A DNA stretch of 64,000 nucleotides from Rehmannia glutinosa (lineage: Eukaryota > Streptophyta > Magnoliopsida > Lamiales > Orobanchaceae), in the NCBI GenBank assembly GCA_016081115.2, contig JABTTQ020002203.1, positions 434,001 through 498,000 of the forward strand, in the 5' to 3' direction. This document shows, one piece after another, positions 46,571 through 57,996 of the stretch. The notes under the pieces are model-generated. The model saw nothing but the letters and a program-made list of their open reading frames with translations. It did not search any database and was not told where the DNA came from. Numbering within the stretch: the stretch's first letter is position 1; the number at the start of each line of letters is the position of its first letter. A program made the translations under genes and the position numbers.

Positions 46571-47102
46571 CAGCACATGGAGGTATGGGACCCACAGACT
46601 AGTGCAGACCGACTTGGTGACATCAGCGACTGACCTGATGGCGTCATGAATTGGGCTCGGTTGCCTGAGCCCAATCTTGGCGAGAAATTTAAAGGATAAC
46701 ATCCGGTTAAGAAAGGCTAAGTATATCATTAACATGAATAAGCTGACACTTGTCAACACGCCATCCAGGTGAGTCGACAAGTGGCAAACACTTGGCCTGC
46801 ATGCGTACTCAGCAAAGGACAAGTGTCCCCTTTTAATTATTTAAGTATTAAGTGTAACAGTGAATATTAAAAGCCCACTAATGAGAGGGGTATAAATAGG
46901 GTCTCATTTATTAGGAAAAGGACACGAAAAATATAAGAGAGAAAACTCTTGTAAACACAACGTTGTAAGAAAAACCAACCAGAACTTTCGGCTCGGAATT
47001 ATATATTAAAAGGCAGAATTAGCCCGGAAATAAGGCTTATTTCCATTTCCACGTAACACATCTTTATATATTTTTGCTTGTTGACCAAAACGCACGTCAA
47101 CA
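46571..47102 (+). mobile_element. LTR of a third (gypsy Tat/Ogre-like) element, boundaries approximate
   Basis: TTAAACTTGGGGGCC just before 46571 looks like the polypurine tract of Tat/Athila-type elements. The block has a clear TATA box (TATAAATAGG, 46891-46900), a U5-like region with CTCTTGTAAACAC, and ends GTTGACCAAAACGCACGTCAACA at 47102. The start does not show a clean TG, so the left end is uncertain. It could be a solo LTR or a 3' LTR whose body is lost. It abuts the HEAT-repeat gene remnant. Confidence 0.5.
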
Positions 47103-47540
47103 AAAGCCATCCTTGTCGGTGGCTATGTTCTTCTTGTTTTGCTCGGATAGTGTTATGGGTGAACACTCGATTTGCCTAGTGATATTTAGCAAATCAGACA
47201 AAGCGCCCTTTTGCCTGAATGAACGCCCATGATTATCACATAATAGAGGAGGAGCACATATAATTTATCATACTATTCTTTTTAGTACTTCGATTAAGTG
47301 GCAAGGACTATGGACTCTTTTTTGGTTTCCTCACATATAGGGTAATACGTTATTCCAAACTAATGAAGAGGTCAGCTTCTCCTGCATTATAAAATTACTG
47401 GGTACCTCATTCCACTGGGATATTTGACTATTTGTCCTACCAACTTCTAATTGTTGGGAGGCAAACCAATATGAAGCCGTAAAAATTTAATATCATACCA
47501 AGTAAAAATTTAATCAAGTAGTTTCTGAAGGAATAAATAC

Positions 47541-47821
47541 CTTGTAACAAGAATTTCCCATAGAAGGGTCATTAGATTGTGTCTGAGACCATTCAAAACA
47601 TCAGGAGGATCGTTTGGTAAACCAAAAAATCCTAAAGTAGTCTTTAAAAAATGTAACATATTCAAAAGCAGGAAATTTTGTTTTCACTAACGAATAATTG
47701 TACTGAGTCACATCTTTCACCTTCAAAGCAAGGTTCCTCATTTCAATAGTCAATTTTGGCTCCACAAAAACCAAAGTAGTACAAGCACTCAAAGCAAGGG
47801 ACTGCAAGATGCATCCAGATT
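47541..47821 (-). pseudogene. two exons of a HEAT-repeat protein gene (SHOOT GRAVITROPISM 6-like)
   Basis: Exon A (47721-47821) reads LQSLALSACTTLVFVEPKLT and IEMRNLALK. Exon B (47541-47641) reads TTLGFFGLPNDPPDVLNGLR and HNLMTLLWEILVT. Both are 101 nt with AG acceptors and GT donors, and they join in frame across a 79-bp intron. The joined sequence matches, from memory, the plant SG6 / maestro-heat-like family, large ARM/HEAT proteins. A weakly similar frame near 47115-47230 (GRSFRQKGALSDLLNITRQI) may be a further decayed exon. No neighbouring exons were recognised, and the locus is cut at 47102 by an LTR. Whether these exons belong to a working gene extending beyond the visible parts cannot be settled here. 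Confidence 0.6.
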
Positions 47822-48621
47822 CTGGAAACAGAAAGGCAAAGCTAGTGCAATAGGGTAATTTGTAGAATGAAAACACAACATGAAGACATCATCAGCTAGT
47901 AAAATAGTAGTACAAACACATCAATTAGTCATAAATCATATTCGGCCATCAAATACAACACTATTTTCCTTGACCTTAAAAGATAAATACACAAAATATA
48001 TGTATACCACTTACTTCAAATTCTACTGCATCTATCTCATAAGTGCTCATCCGCCATTTATATATACAGAAAAATATATCCATGGTACTCAAAACCACAT
48101 AATGGACATTCACCATGTTAATTCATTGCCTACAGCTCATATGCATTATATCATTCTCTTCAGTCACTCACAAGAGACTTCTAAGGATATAGATAAAGAT
48201 TTTAAGAGCAGTGTGCTATAACAGGAAACGACCCTAAAGCTTGAAACATTCATGTCACGCAGAGGTAGCAATACAAGTTGCCCCATATCATATTAGATTT
48301 TATTTTTAGGTGAAAGGCACTTGCGAAAAGTCACGCAGTAAAGACCAACCAATCGTGATCGTAACAGAGTGAAGCGAGACAATTTATTTATTTGAGATTA
48401 AAGACGAGGATACAATAAAGTTTTTCAATATTCATAGAACTTTTACAGCAGAGAAGAAAAGTACAAAGCAATGTAATCTATCAACAACTTTACAAAGATA
48501 TACGAATCGAACGACTTAGCAATCAAATAAGAGCAATCCGATGAATAAAATCGTGGTTGCGATTAACTATATTACCTCCGGTAGGAGATAATAAATTGCA
48601 GCTAAAACACATGACGTAAAT
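47822..48621. other. non-coding sequence upstream of the HEAT-repeat exons
   Basis: AT-rich, with no supported ORF and no RNA gene. It may be intron of the HEAT-repeat gene. No repeat was recognised. Confidence 0.4.
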
Positions 48622-49346
48622 CTTAAGAAAAGGTGACTAGTGAACTACAGATTTAACTGGTTGTTCCTAAACATTGAATGCTAATAGAATACAATACTCA
48701 ACATCAAATTTTTACCCTAAACATAAGTGTCTTCAGAATTTAGGGCCTTAATCTACTTGAAGCATTAAGGCCTTCCAGAGTTTGTAAAGACCGAAATTCT
48801 GGACCAAATGTTAAGATTCCAATTGTTTCACCGTTTAATTAAGTTTCAATGGTAGAATCCTAGAGATCTCACATCATATGATATAACTCCGATAAAATAG
48901 CATATCATCTAGAGTGAAACAAAAAACTGAAGTATCAAGAAATATTAAGAAAAACTGGAGTACCAACCAAGAATATGATGGTGCGAGCGGGGGTGATGGA
49001 AATCTCGAGCTGATACGGGCGGAGTGATGGGCGGAATGATGGGCGGCGATGGGCGGTATGACCAAAATGAGAAACGGTTTTGACAAAATGAATCACGATT
49101 TCATTTTGGGAATTTTTCGCAAAATTATATTTCACAAAAAACCGTTGGAATAAACGGTATGTGGAAAAAACCGACTTTAAATTGTTTGAATATATAGAAG
49201 GAAGTTGTTCGCAAAATCATTTTTGGGAGAGAGTCGAGACTTTCAGGCTCTGTTTTTTGTTTGGTGTCTGTCAATGTGTTTGCAAATCTAGAAAAAAAGG
49301 CTTTAGTTTTTTTAACTAAAGTTTCCATTTAACCTAAAGTTGTTGT
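48622..49346 (+). repeat. tandem duplication, copy A, left part
   Basis: Matches 58739-59446 with small differences, from TTAAGAAAAGGT to CCTAAAGTTG. Near 49000-49060 it carries additional GATGGGCGG units that copy B lacks. The copia element at 49347-57211 separates it from its right part. I recognise no gene in it. Confidence 0.9.
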
Positions 49347-50174
49347 TGTTGGAAAAATCGGTTTTGTTAAGACGAAAGTCTAAGTGTGGGAACTCGTTAA
49401 TTTTGGAAACGAGTGGTGCAATTATTTCACAAAACTATTTATGGGTGAGTGAGAAATCGATGCACCAATGGTACACTTGGAAAGATATATTTGTGGGAAA
49501 TGTATCCAACATATGTGAAATGTTGGTAGATTGGTCAAATCCGGTGTTTGGTAAGTTGCTTGATTTTATTCGTTAAATAGGCAACTTTGACTCAAATCAC
49601 CAATTTATGGTAATATGATTGATTGCATCAAATCATTCCTAAACCGATTGAGGCCACAATCGGAAGGTTTGACTTAACACAAATCAATATAAAATAGGAA
49701 AGATTTGATTGAGGATTGATGGACTTAATTGAGTCCAAAATCATTGGGGTTTCCTTGGAGGAACCCTTGTGTTTTCCTTATATATTGATGCCCTCCCATT
49801 CAGTGGTTTCGTGCATCATATCATCACAATCACGGAAAAAATTCGTGCATTCACTTTCATAGACTGTCACTAAAAAATCTGCATTACACAAGAAGTGTTA
49901 CATAGAAGTGTTGGCATCACCTCAGGCATCACTTATCTCAGTTCGCCGGGTAGAAGGATTTGTGGTGCTCCTATCCTTTACCAAAGTCGTTGTATCTTGG
50001 GAGACTCGTTTGCTGCAACTGTGAGCATCGTGATGGGGCAACAAGAGTCTTAAAGAAAGAGTTTGCTCACCTCGACTTGCTTTACTGCTTTCTTTTTCAC
50101 TTTACTTGTAATAGACGATTGTTAGTTCAAATTATCCCCCGTTGTATCCCTTTGATTTTTATTGTATCCCAACG
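49347..50174 (+). repeat. 5' LTR of the duplicated-locus copia element (828 bp)
   Basis: Full-length form of the LTR. It keeps a segment of about 175 bp (about 49698-49875) that is deleted in the 3' LTR. Ends CCCAACG where CCCAACA is expected. No canonical initiator-Met primer-binding site follows it. Confidence 0.85.
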
Positions 50175-50206
50175 ATTTTTAAGACTCTTGTTTGTAATTT
50201 AGACTG

Positions 50207-52367
50207 ATGGCGTCTTCAAGCAACGCGATGACTACTGATTCAGTAGGTGTGGCCTCGGGTGTGACAACACCTCTGACAATACCTGTTTATGTTGTTCCTG
50301 CTTTTGGTGTGACCACACATTCGGCCGCACCTCTGCCAACGCCTGTTACTGCTGTTTTGATGACTGTGGGAGGTGTGACCACACCTTCTGTCACACATCT
50401 GTTTCCGAACGTTCCAGCGGCTGTGGAAAGTGTTACAACACCTCTGCTCGGATATGCTCGATTGTGCACCAGGGGGTGTGACCATACCTTCCGCACACCT
50501 TTGAAGATTCGATGTTCCAGCAAGTGTGGCCTATGGTGTTGCCGCACCTTCTGGCACACCCCAGTTTTATGATGTTCCAGCAAGTGTGGCCTTCGTTGTG
50601 ACCACACATGTGGCCTCACTTCAGGCTTCAAATGGTTCTGCCTCTGCCGTGGGTGTTATGTCAGTGTTGGCAACACCTTCGATCACACCTATTCCAGCAA
50701 CTGTGGCTGCCCATGCCAAAAGGCCGAAAAAGTTTACCGGACTTAATTTTAACACGTGGCAGCAAAAGATGTTCTTTTATATGACAACCATACGCTTGGT
50801 GAGGTTCCTTAAAGAGGACCCTCATGTTGCTGCCCCAGACGATACCAATAAGGATCGTAGGGCTGCCTTTGATGCATGGGGTCAAGGGGACTACTTGTGT
50901 AAGCATTACATCCTTAATGGGTTGGATAATGCGTTGTACAGTGTGTATGCCTCGTTCAAAGGTACTGCTAAGGGACTGTGGATCTTGTTGGACAAAAAGT
51001 ACAGAACGGAGGATGCCGACACCAAAAAGTTCATTGTCGGCAGATTCTTGGATTATGTGATGGTTGACACCAAGACTGTTATGAGTCAACTCCAAGAATT
51101 GCAGTTGATTTTGCACAGCATCCATGCTGAAGGGATGCAATTGTGTGAAACCTTCCAAGTGGCTACAATTATTGAAAAGTTGCCGCCTAGTTGGAGAGAT
51201 TTCAAAAACTATCTCAAGCATAAGAGGAAGCAAATGGGCTTGGAGGATTTGATTGTGAAATTGCTCATTGAAGAAGGCAATAGGCAATCAAATGTCAAGC
51301 ATGGTAAGACCTCGATGGAGGCAAACGCTAATATGGCGGAATCTGATACGAATAAGAAACGCAAGCACCCGTGGAATAGCAATAATGTTAAACCCAATAA
51401 CAAGAAAGCTAAGAAGTTTGCAGGAAACTGCCAAAACTGTGGTAGGCCTGGACACAAACAGAAGGACTGTCGGGATGCCCCTAAGAACAAGGGAAAACAA
51501 TCCAGAACGAACTTGGTTATTGAGGAAGGAATGTCCGAATTGGACTTGTCTACTGTTGTTTTCGAAGCTAACCTAGTGGATAACCCTAGGGAGTGGTTCG
51601 TTGACACCAGTGCGACTCGTCACGTGTGCTCGGATCGTGACGCTTTCTCTATGTATACCCCAATTTCGGAGGAGCCTCCACATGGGAAACTCTTCAACTT
51701 CCGACATTGCTTTGGAATTGGGAAGGTCTTCTTGAAGATGACGCCCGGGAAGGAGCTAACTTTCTTGAAAAAAGTATTGCAATTCCCGGACATTAGGAAA
51801 AATCTTGTATCGGGGTCATTACTTGTACAACATGGCTTTAGACTAGTGTTTTCACTGGTAGCTTTGTACTTACTAAGAATGGGCAATTCCTTGAAAGGAC
51901 ACCTTGAAAAAGGGTTGTTCAAGATGAATGTAATGGCTGTGCGCCGCACAAATAATGCTAATAAAACTATTGCTTCTTCCTCTTATATGATTGAGTCGTG
52001 TGATTTATGGCATGCTAGACTTGGGCATGTTAACATGAATTCCATAAAGAAATTGGTAGATATGAAATTATTACCAAATGTTCAATTAGACACACAATAT
52101 AAATGTGAGATCTGTGTTGAGGCTAAAATGCCAAAGGCACCTTTTCATTCAGTGAAGATGAGCACAGTGCCTCTAGAACTTGTTCACACTGATGTGTGTG
52201 ATATGAAACTTGTGCAGACTAGAGGAGGCAAAAAGTATTTCATCACATTTATTGATGACTGCACAAGGTACTGTTATGTTTACTTGCTGAAAAGTAAAGA
52301 CGAGGCTATAGATGCCTTTAAGAACTTCAAAAGTGAAAGTAGAGAATCAACTCAACACCCGGATTAA
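50207..52367 (+). pseudogene. copia gag-protease with a repetitive N-terminal extension
   Basis: An N-terminal frame (50207-50572, MASSSNAMTTDSVGVASGVT) carries repeated GVTTP/SVTTP motifs. A frameshift in the repeats passes to the frame from 50526, which is open to 52367. That frame contains gag (FTGLNFNTWQQKMFFYMTT, LEDLIVKLLIEEGNRQSN), a zinc knuckle near 51427 (CQNCGRPGHKQKDC, intact), a protease motif near 51600 (DTSATRHVCSD, Gly to Ser) and GAG-pre-integrase near 52000 (LWHARLGHVNMNSIKKL). The early integrase HTDVCDM at 52183 retains the first Asp. Confidence 0.88.
50259..50600 (+). repeat. degenerate GTGTGACCACACC repeats in the gag leader
   Basis: Copies of GTGTGACCACACC or close variants start at about 50259, 50307, 50373, 50430 and 50476, with irregular spacing of 46-66 bp. 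A duplicated GATGTTCCAGCAAGTGTGGC occurs at 50511 and 50571. They encode a Val-Thr-Thr-Pro-rich region. Confidence 0.7.
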
Positions 52368-54541
52368 GTCAATCCGGAGTGATAGAGGTGGAGAGTATGT
52401 GGCTCTGTTTGAGGAATTTTGCAATGGACACGGCATAATTCACCAAACCACGGCACCTTACTCACCTCAATCGAACGGCGTTGCCGAACGCAAGAATAGA
52501 ACCCTGAAAGACATGATGAACGCTATGTTGATTTGTTCAGGGTTACCACAGAACTTGTGGGGAGGAAGCAATTATGTCTGCTAACCATATTCTAAATAGG
52601 GTTCCCCAAAAAGGAAAAGATAAAACCCCATATGAGTTATGGAAAGGTCGGGAACCGGCCTACAATTACCTAAAGGTATGGGGTGCATGGAATAGGTAAA
52701 AGTGCCAGTGCCAGAGCCAAGCAAGTGAAGATAGGACCCAAGATGATCGACTGTATCTTCTTTGGATATGCACTGAATAGTGCTGCATATCGGTTTCTAG
52801 TACACAAGTCAGATATACTTGATGTGACGGAAGGAACCACTATTGAGTCAAGGAATGATGTGTTTTTCGAGCATATCTATCCTTAAAGAAAACAAAGAAG
52901 AGAGTTCGATAAAAAGAACTCGTGATGTTGCAGGCGATACATCACAAGGTGGTGATGAGCCAAGACGTAGCAAAAGGGCAAAGACAACTAAGTCATTTGG
53001 TCCAGACTTCATGATCTACTTGTTGGATAACGAACCTAGGACCATCCAAGAAGCATTGTCTAGTCCTGAACCTAGGACTCTATCATGCAAAACCACACAT
53101 GGGAATTGGTTGATCTCCCATCTGGCAGTAAACCTCTAGGATGCAAGTGGGTCCTAAGGAGGAAATACAAGGTTGATGGTCAATTGATAAATATAAAGCC
53201 AGATTAGTGGCTAAGGGCTTCAAACAAAAGGAAGGACATGATTTCTTCGACACCTACTCACATGTTATGAGGATTACCTCCATTAGGGTGCTCTTGGCAA
53301 TTGTTGCCTTGCACAATCTCGAAGTTCACCAAATGGATGTAAAGACTGCATTTTTGGACGGGGAGTTGGAGGAAGAAATCTATATGGAACAACCCGAAGG
53401 ATTCGTGGTTCCTGGACAAGAGAAAAAGGTGTGCAGGCTAGTTAAGTCCTTGTACGGATTAAAACAAGCACCTAGGCAATGGCACATTAAATTTGACAAT
53501 GTGATGATGTCAAATGGATTTCGCATTAACGAATGCGATAAGTGTGTATATGTAAAGGGCACACCGGACTCATTTATCATCGTCTGTCTATATGTTGACG
53601 ACATATTGATAATGGGAAGCACTCGTAAACTGACCATGAGAACGAAGAACATGTAGAAAGATAACTTCGACATGAAAGATTTGGGTCTAGCCGATGTGAT
53701 TCTAGGGATCAAAATAGAGAGGACTTCAAAAGGCATCCTACTGTCTCAGTCTCACTACATCGAAAGTGTATTGAGAATCTTCAATGCCTTTGATGATCCA
53801 CCAGCAAAGACACCCATAGACGATAGCCTGCGTTTAATTAAGAACACAGGGGAACCAGTGGCTCAACTCGAGTACACTAGGATCTTTGGGAGCCTAATGT
53901 ACATCACGAATTGTACAAGGCCCGATCTAGCTTACTCGATGAATAAGCTGAGCAAATTCACGAGCAATCCAAGTGGTGAGCACTGGAAAGCATTGACAAG
54001 GGTGTTACGATACTTGAAGTACACGTTGAAGTTTGGGCTACACTACACAAGTTATCCAGTAGTACTAGAAGGGTACACTGATGCTAACTGGATATCGGAC
54101 TCAAAAGACTCATATTCCACCAGTGGGTATGTATTTACTATAGGTGGCTGTGCAGTGTCCTGGAAGTCCACTAAGCAAACGTGCATAGCCCGGTGCACCA
54201 TGGAATCAGAATTCATAGCTTTGGATAAAGCTGGTGAAGAAGCTTAATGGCTTCGAAACTTCCTCGAGGACATTCCATGTTGTGACAAGCCTGTGTCATA
54301 AATATTGATACACTGTGATAGCCAAGCAGCTATAGGTAGGGCACAAAGTGTCATGTGCAATGGTAAGTCTCGGCATATTTGCCGGATACACAATACCGTG
54401 AGGGAATTAATCTCAAGAGGAATTATATCCATTGACTATGTGAAGTCAAAGGAGAATATAGAGGATCCGCTCACTAAAGGGCTAAACAGAGATCAATTCC
54501 ATAAATTGCTAGAGAGAATGGGTGTAAAATCCACAACTTAA
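52312..54541 (+). pseudogene. copia integrase, RT and RNase H (disabled)
   Basis: Integrase at 52312-52584 reads IRSDRGGEYVALFEEF and SPQSNGVAERKNRTLKDMM, then breaks. A segment follows at 52683-52886. RT is read from 53207 (FKQKEGHDFFDTYSHVM) through HQMDVKTAFLDGELEEEIYM, SLYGLKQAPRQWHIKFD and active-site YVDD at about 53594. A stop at 53654 precedes MKDLGLADVILGIKIERTS (53672). RNase H runs 53990-54541: EGYTDANWISDSKDSYSTSG, TMESEFIALDKAGEEA, HCDSQAAIGRAQ, KENIEDPLTKGLNRDQF. At least five disruptions. Confidence 0.9.
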
Positions 54542-55105
54542 AGAATAGTTTCTAGTGGAAACCCAACCATGATGACTGGAGATCCCAAGAACTTGGTTCA
54601 ATGCGAAAACTAAACTTTAAACTGTTCAGTCGTAGCACTTGGTACTTAGCTTCAAGCTAACCATTCCTTAGAGAGCACAACCAAGTGATTGAACATGCTG
54701 ACTGTGGTGAGGTTAAGTCCTATGGACTTTTAATGACGTCCTATACCTAATAAGGTGGGGTATTGCAGGGTACCTCTGATAGGAAAGGTCACCTATGTAA
54801 GTGTGAGGACGGCCCGCCTCAATGAAACACTTATGAATCCCAAGTGTGATCCATGGCAAAAACGGACGCAACCAGAGAACTTCGAGATAAGCAGAAGTGT
54901 TGTTGTGTAAATATTATTGTCTTGGTATATCCGTAAGCGGAGTAGTTCAAGGTATCGTGTCCACTAAGCCACGGATATATCTAATAGTATCTTACTAAGG
55001 AAGGTTCAAAGCCACAAACTACCTATCATGATGCAACAATGTTTCCAGGGGCTGAGTGACTGAGTCTACATGCATTCATGCATCGTTTCCACTCATGTGG
55101 GGGAT
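54542..55105 (+). other. copia spacer between RNase H and 3' LTR
   Basis: Non-coding, no supported ORF; ends with the purine-rich CATGTGGGGGAT next to the LTR. It is normal for this kind of element to have such a spacer. Confidence 0.6.
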
Positions 55106-55193
55106 TGTTTGAAAAATCGATTTTGTTACGCCGAAAGTCTAAGTGTGGGAACTCGTTAATTTTGGAAACAAGTGGTGCAATTATTTCACAAAA

Positions 55194-56644
55194 CACTACA
55201 ACATAAATGACTTTAGGTAACATAAAATTTGTAGCACTTTTTACATAGAGTACATATGTAACACATGTTTGTAACACTTCTTACATTATAATATTTATGT
55301 AACACTTTTGTAGCACTTTATCAATATGTAACGCTTATATGTAACACTTTTAAATAAGTAACACTTTTTAAGTATCACTTTTTTTGTTATTGCTTTTGTA
55401 ACGCAAATAGGTATCACTTTATTTAAGAAACACTCTTGGCAATACTATATTTTATTAATTGTTACACTTTTTAGGCTATATTTTAGTAACACAAAATTAT
55501 ATAACTATCATTAAATCATGTCAATGATTTATTTAATTAATTGATGTCACAAAATAGGTGAAGACAAAAAAAAATCACCAAACCTAAAAATTGTATACAT
55601 CATGTACTCTGTTTTTTTTACTGAATTTTTATTTTCTTTTTATAAAGTATTTTAGTTTTGCTTTTATTTTTTTATTTTTTACGGAGGTAATTAATTCCAT
55701 CATAATACCGACGGAAAATGCGCATGTATGTATTTTATTATTATTTTTTTTATTTTTTTTATTTTTTACTAACGGAGACCAATTTCATCATTAACCTTTT
55801 TTATTTTTATTTTTTACTTTTCAAAAAAAAAATACCAATGAAAATTGATGTTGTCGGTAATTACTTAGGAATTTTTTCTATTGGTAACTTATTTTTTCAT
55901 TATTTATTTATTATTTAATTTTTACTGTTAAACTTTTTTATCGTCATTAAATTAATTTTATATTTTTATATATTTTATATTTTATATATTTTTGATATTT
56001 TTAATTTTTGTGTCCTTTAATATATAACATAATATGATTTTCAAACTATATACTATATAATATAAAATTTGATATATATAGTGTATAATATAATTTAATA
56101 TATATATTATATAATACAATCTTTATTATATAAAATATATTGTAAATATATATAATATAATTTTTATACAATTTGAATATATATATATATATATATATAT
56201 GTGCATATATAAAACAAAGCAAAAGTTGTAATAACAATCAACTTAGCTTAGTGGCAAACTGTCACTTCCACACATAACAGGTTGTGGGTTCGAATCTACT
56301 TGGTGGCAAAAAAATAGTATTATACGAAGTGCTACAAAAAAAGTGTTACATAAGATTCATATTAACACTTTAGAAGTATTTTTAAAATGTTACAAATATA
56401 AAAAGTGTTACATAATATTCATATGTAACACTTTAGAAATATTGCTTCAAAGTGTTATTAATAAAGAACTTAATGTAACACTTAGAAAAAGTGTCCCTAA
56501 AAGCTAATAAAAGTGATACTTTAGATTGTAGGTAGCACGGGCAAGTGCAGCACCATAAAAGTGTTACCTATTGTTTATAGTAATATTTTGTGGCCATTAG
56601 GTAACATTTTTTCGATGTTACCTAATACCATTTATGTTGTAGTG
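55194..56644 (-). mobile_element. complete non-autonomous CACTA element, copy 2 (1451 bp)
   Basis: Starts CACTACAACATAAATG and ends CATTTATGTTGTAGTG, flanked by AAA (55191-55193 and 56645-56647). Its right end corresponds to the left end of copy 1 at 16464, so the two are in opposite orientation. The uninterrupted sequence is visible in the 5' LTR at about 49432. Subterminal GTGTTAC motifs and an AT-rich centre are shared. No coding capacity. Confidence 0.93.
56244..56297 (+). other. tRNA-like A-box/B-box module inside CACTA copy 2
   Basis: TAGCTTAGTGGCAA (56244-56257) followed by GGGTTCGAATCT (56286-56297) resembles internal pol III promoter boxes in correct order. The homologous block in copy 1 is on its minus strand, as expected from the opposite orientation. 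Confidence 0.5.
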
Positions 56645-57283
56645 AAACCATTTATGTGAGTGAGAAATCGATGCACAAATGGTATACTTGGAAAGATGTA
56701 TTTGTGGGAAATGTATCCAACATATGTGGAATATTGGTAGATTGGTCAAATCCGGAGTTTGGTAAGTTGCTTGATTGTATCCGTTAAATAGGTAACTTTG
56801 ACTCAAATCACCAATTTATGGTAATATGATTGATTGCATCAAATCATTTCTAAACCGATTGATGCTGCAATTGGAAGGTTTGACTTGACACAAATCAATC
56901 TAAAATAGGAAGGATTTGCATTACACAAGAAGTGTTACGTAGAAGTGTTGGCATCACCTCATGCCTCACTTATCTCAGTTCGCCGGGTAGAAGGATTTGT
57001 GGTTCTCCTATCCTTTACCAAAGTCGTTGTATCTTGGGAGGCTCGTTGCCTGCAACCGTGAGCATCGTGACGGGGCAACAAAAGTCTTAAAGAAAGAGTT
57101 CGCTCACCTCGACTTGCTTTACTGCTTTCTTTTTCGCTTTGCTTGTAATAGAAGATTGTTAGTTCAAATTATCCCCCGCTGTATCCGTTTGATTTTTATT
57201 GTATCCCAACAGTTTCTTTCTAACTTGCTATTGAAGTAGTTGCTATTGAACCTAATTTTATTAAAAATATATATATATATTTT

Positions 57284-57452
57284 GGTTATTCGGTTCGATT
57301 AACCGAAATTTTAGAGGGGAACCGAACCGAATAATCAAAATTATAAAAATTAAAAACCAATAATCGAACCGAAATTTTCTCCGTTTCGGTTCGAACCGAT
57401 TTTTTGATTTTGGTTCGGTTCGGCCGGTTAACTGAAATGTGCACAGCCCTAT
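57284..57452. repeat. CGGTTCG/CGAACCG-rich repeat
   Basis: Dense TTCGGTTCGG, CCGAACCGAA and CGGTTCGAACCG motifs in both directions, ending near GTGCACAGCCC. This is a widespread kind of plant interspersed repeat. The same block is present in copy B at about 59510-59670. Confidence 0.6.
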
Positions 57453-57454
57453 TT

Positions 57455-57996
57455 ATTCCAACGATTTTATTTACCATTTGAATTAGTGTTGCAAATTCTC
57501 CAATGATTTTATTGTGATATTGGAATTTCTGTTGGAATTTAATATTCCAACAAAAATTCCAACCGTTTATTCCAATAGTCTTGTCTACTGTTGGAATTTA
57601 TGTTGGAATTTTTCCAATGGTATGCTGCAACGTTGGAATCTCCATTGAAATTGTAAAAATTTCAATAGTATTTCCAATGGTTTATTCCAACTATTTTGTT
57701 TACCATTGGAATTACTAATATTAGAATTTTTCAACAGTTTATTTTGGTGTTGGAATTTTCGTTGGAATTTTAATTCCAACGGACATTCCAATGGTTTTTT
57801 ACACCGTTGGAATTACTGTTGGAATTTTCCAATGATTTGTTGTGGTGTTGGAAATTTCAAAAAACCGTTGGAATTACTGTTGGAATTTTCTAACGATTTG
57901 TTGTGGTATTGGAATTTTCGTTGAAATTTCTAAAATTCCAGCAGTTTTTTATTTAGTTGAAATTATTCGTTGGAATTTGATTATTTTCTTTTAGTG
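57455..57996. repeat. TTGGAATT/ATTCCAA array with a CACTA-like end, copy A
   Basis: More than a dozen TTGGAAT or ATTCCAA units in both orientations, often as CCGTTGGAATT or CCAACGG. It ends in TTTTCTTTTAGTG at 57984-57996, resembling a CACTA terminus. The pattern is like subterminal repeats of a CACTA element whose other end is missing. Confidence 0.5.

Larger units (their letters stand above)
49347..57211 (+). mobile_element. Ty1/copia element with both LTRs and a nested CACTA element
   Basis: LTR 1 (49347-50174) and LTR 2 (55106-57211, enlarged by an insertion) share TGTT(G/T)GAAAAATCG starts and TGTATCCCAAC(A/G) ends. A polypurine tract (CATGTGGGGGAT) precedes LTR 2. Comparison with the empty site in copy B gives a target duplication derived from GCTGC (GTTGT on the left, GTTTC on the right). 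It encodes gag, protease, integrase, RT and RNase H in the plus sense, with stops and frameshifts. Confidence 0.93.
55106..57211 (+). repeat. 3' LTR of the duplicated-locus copia element, with CACTA insertion and deletion
   Basis: Without the CACTA element and one target duplication the LTR would be about 650 bp. The difference from the 828-bp 5' LTR is an internal deletion of about 175 bp joining GGATTTG to CATTACACAAG near 56920. Confidence 0.88.

Noticed and set aside
41564..47102. A single Tat-type gypsy element carrying the long minus-strand ORF as an antisense gene, with 46571-47102 as its 3' LTR
   Set aside because: The ORF is followed on its own strand by a 3' UTR, a SIRE-type polypurine tract and an LTR with TATA box in the same orientation; the gypsy option is kept only as an alternative.
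56244..56297. A true tRNA gene
   Set aside because: A and B boxes are present but no acceptor stem pairing or proper anticodon arm could be drawn; it is reported only as tRNA-like.
57455..57996. CRISPR-like or satellite array of TTGGAATT
   Set aside because: Units occur in both orientations with irregular spacing and this is plant nuclear DNA; subterminal transposon repeats explain it better.
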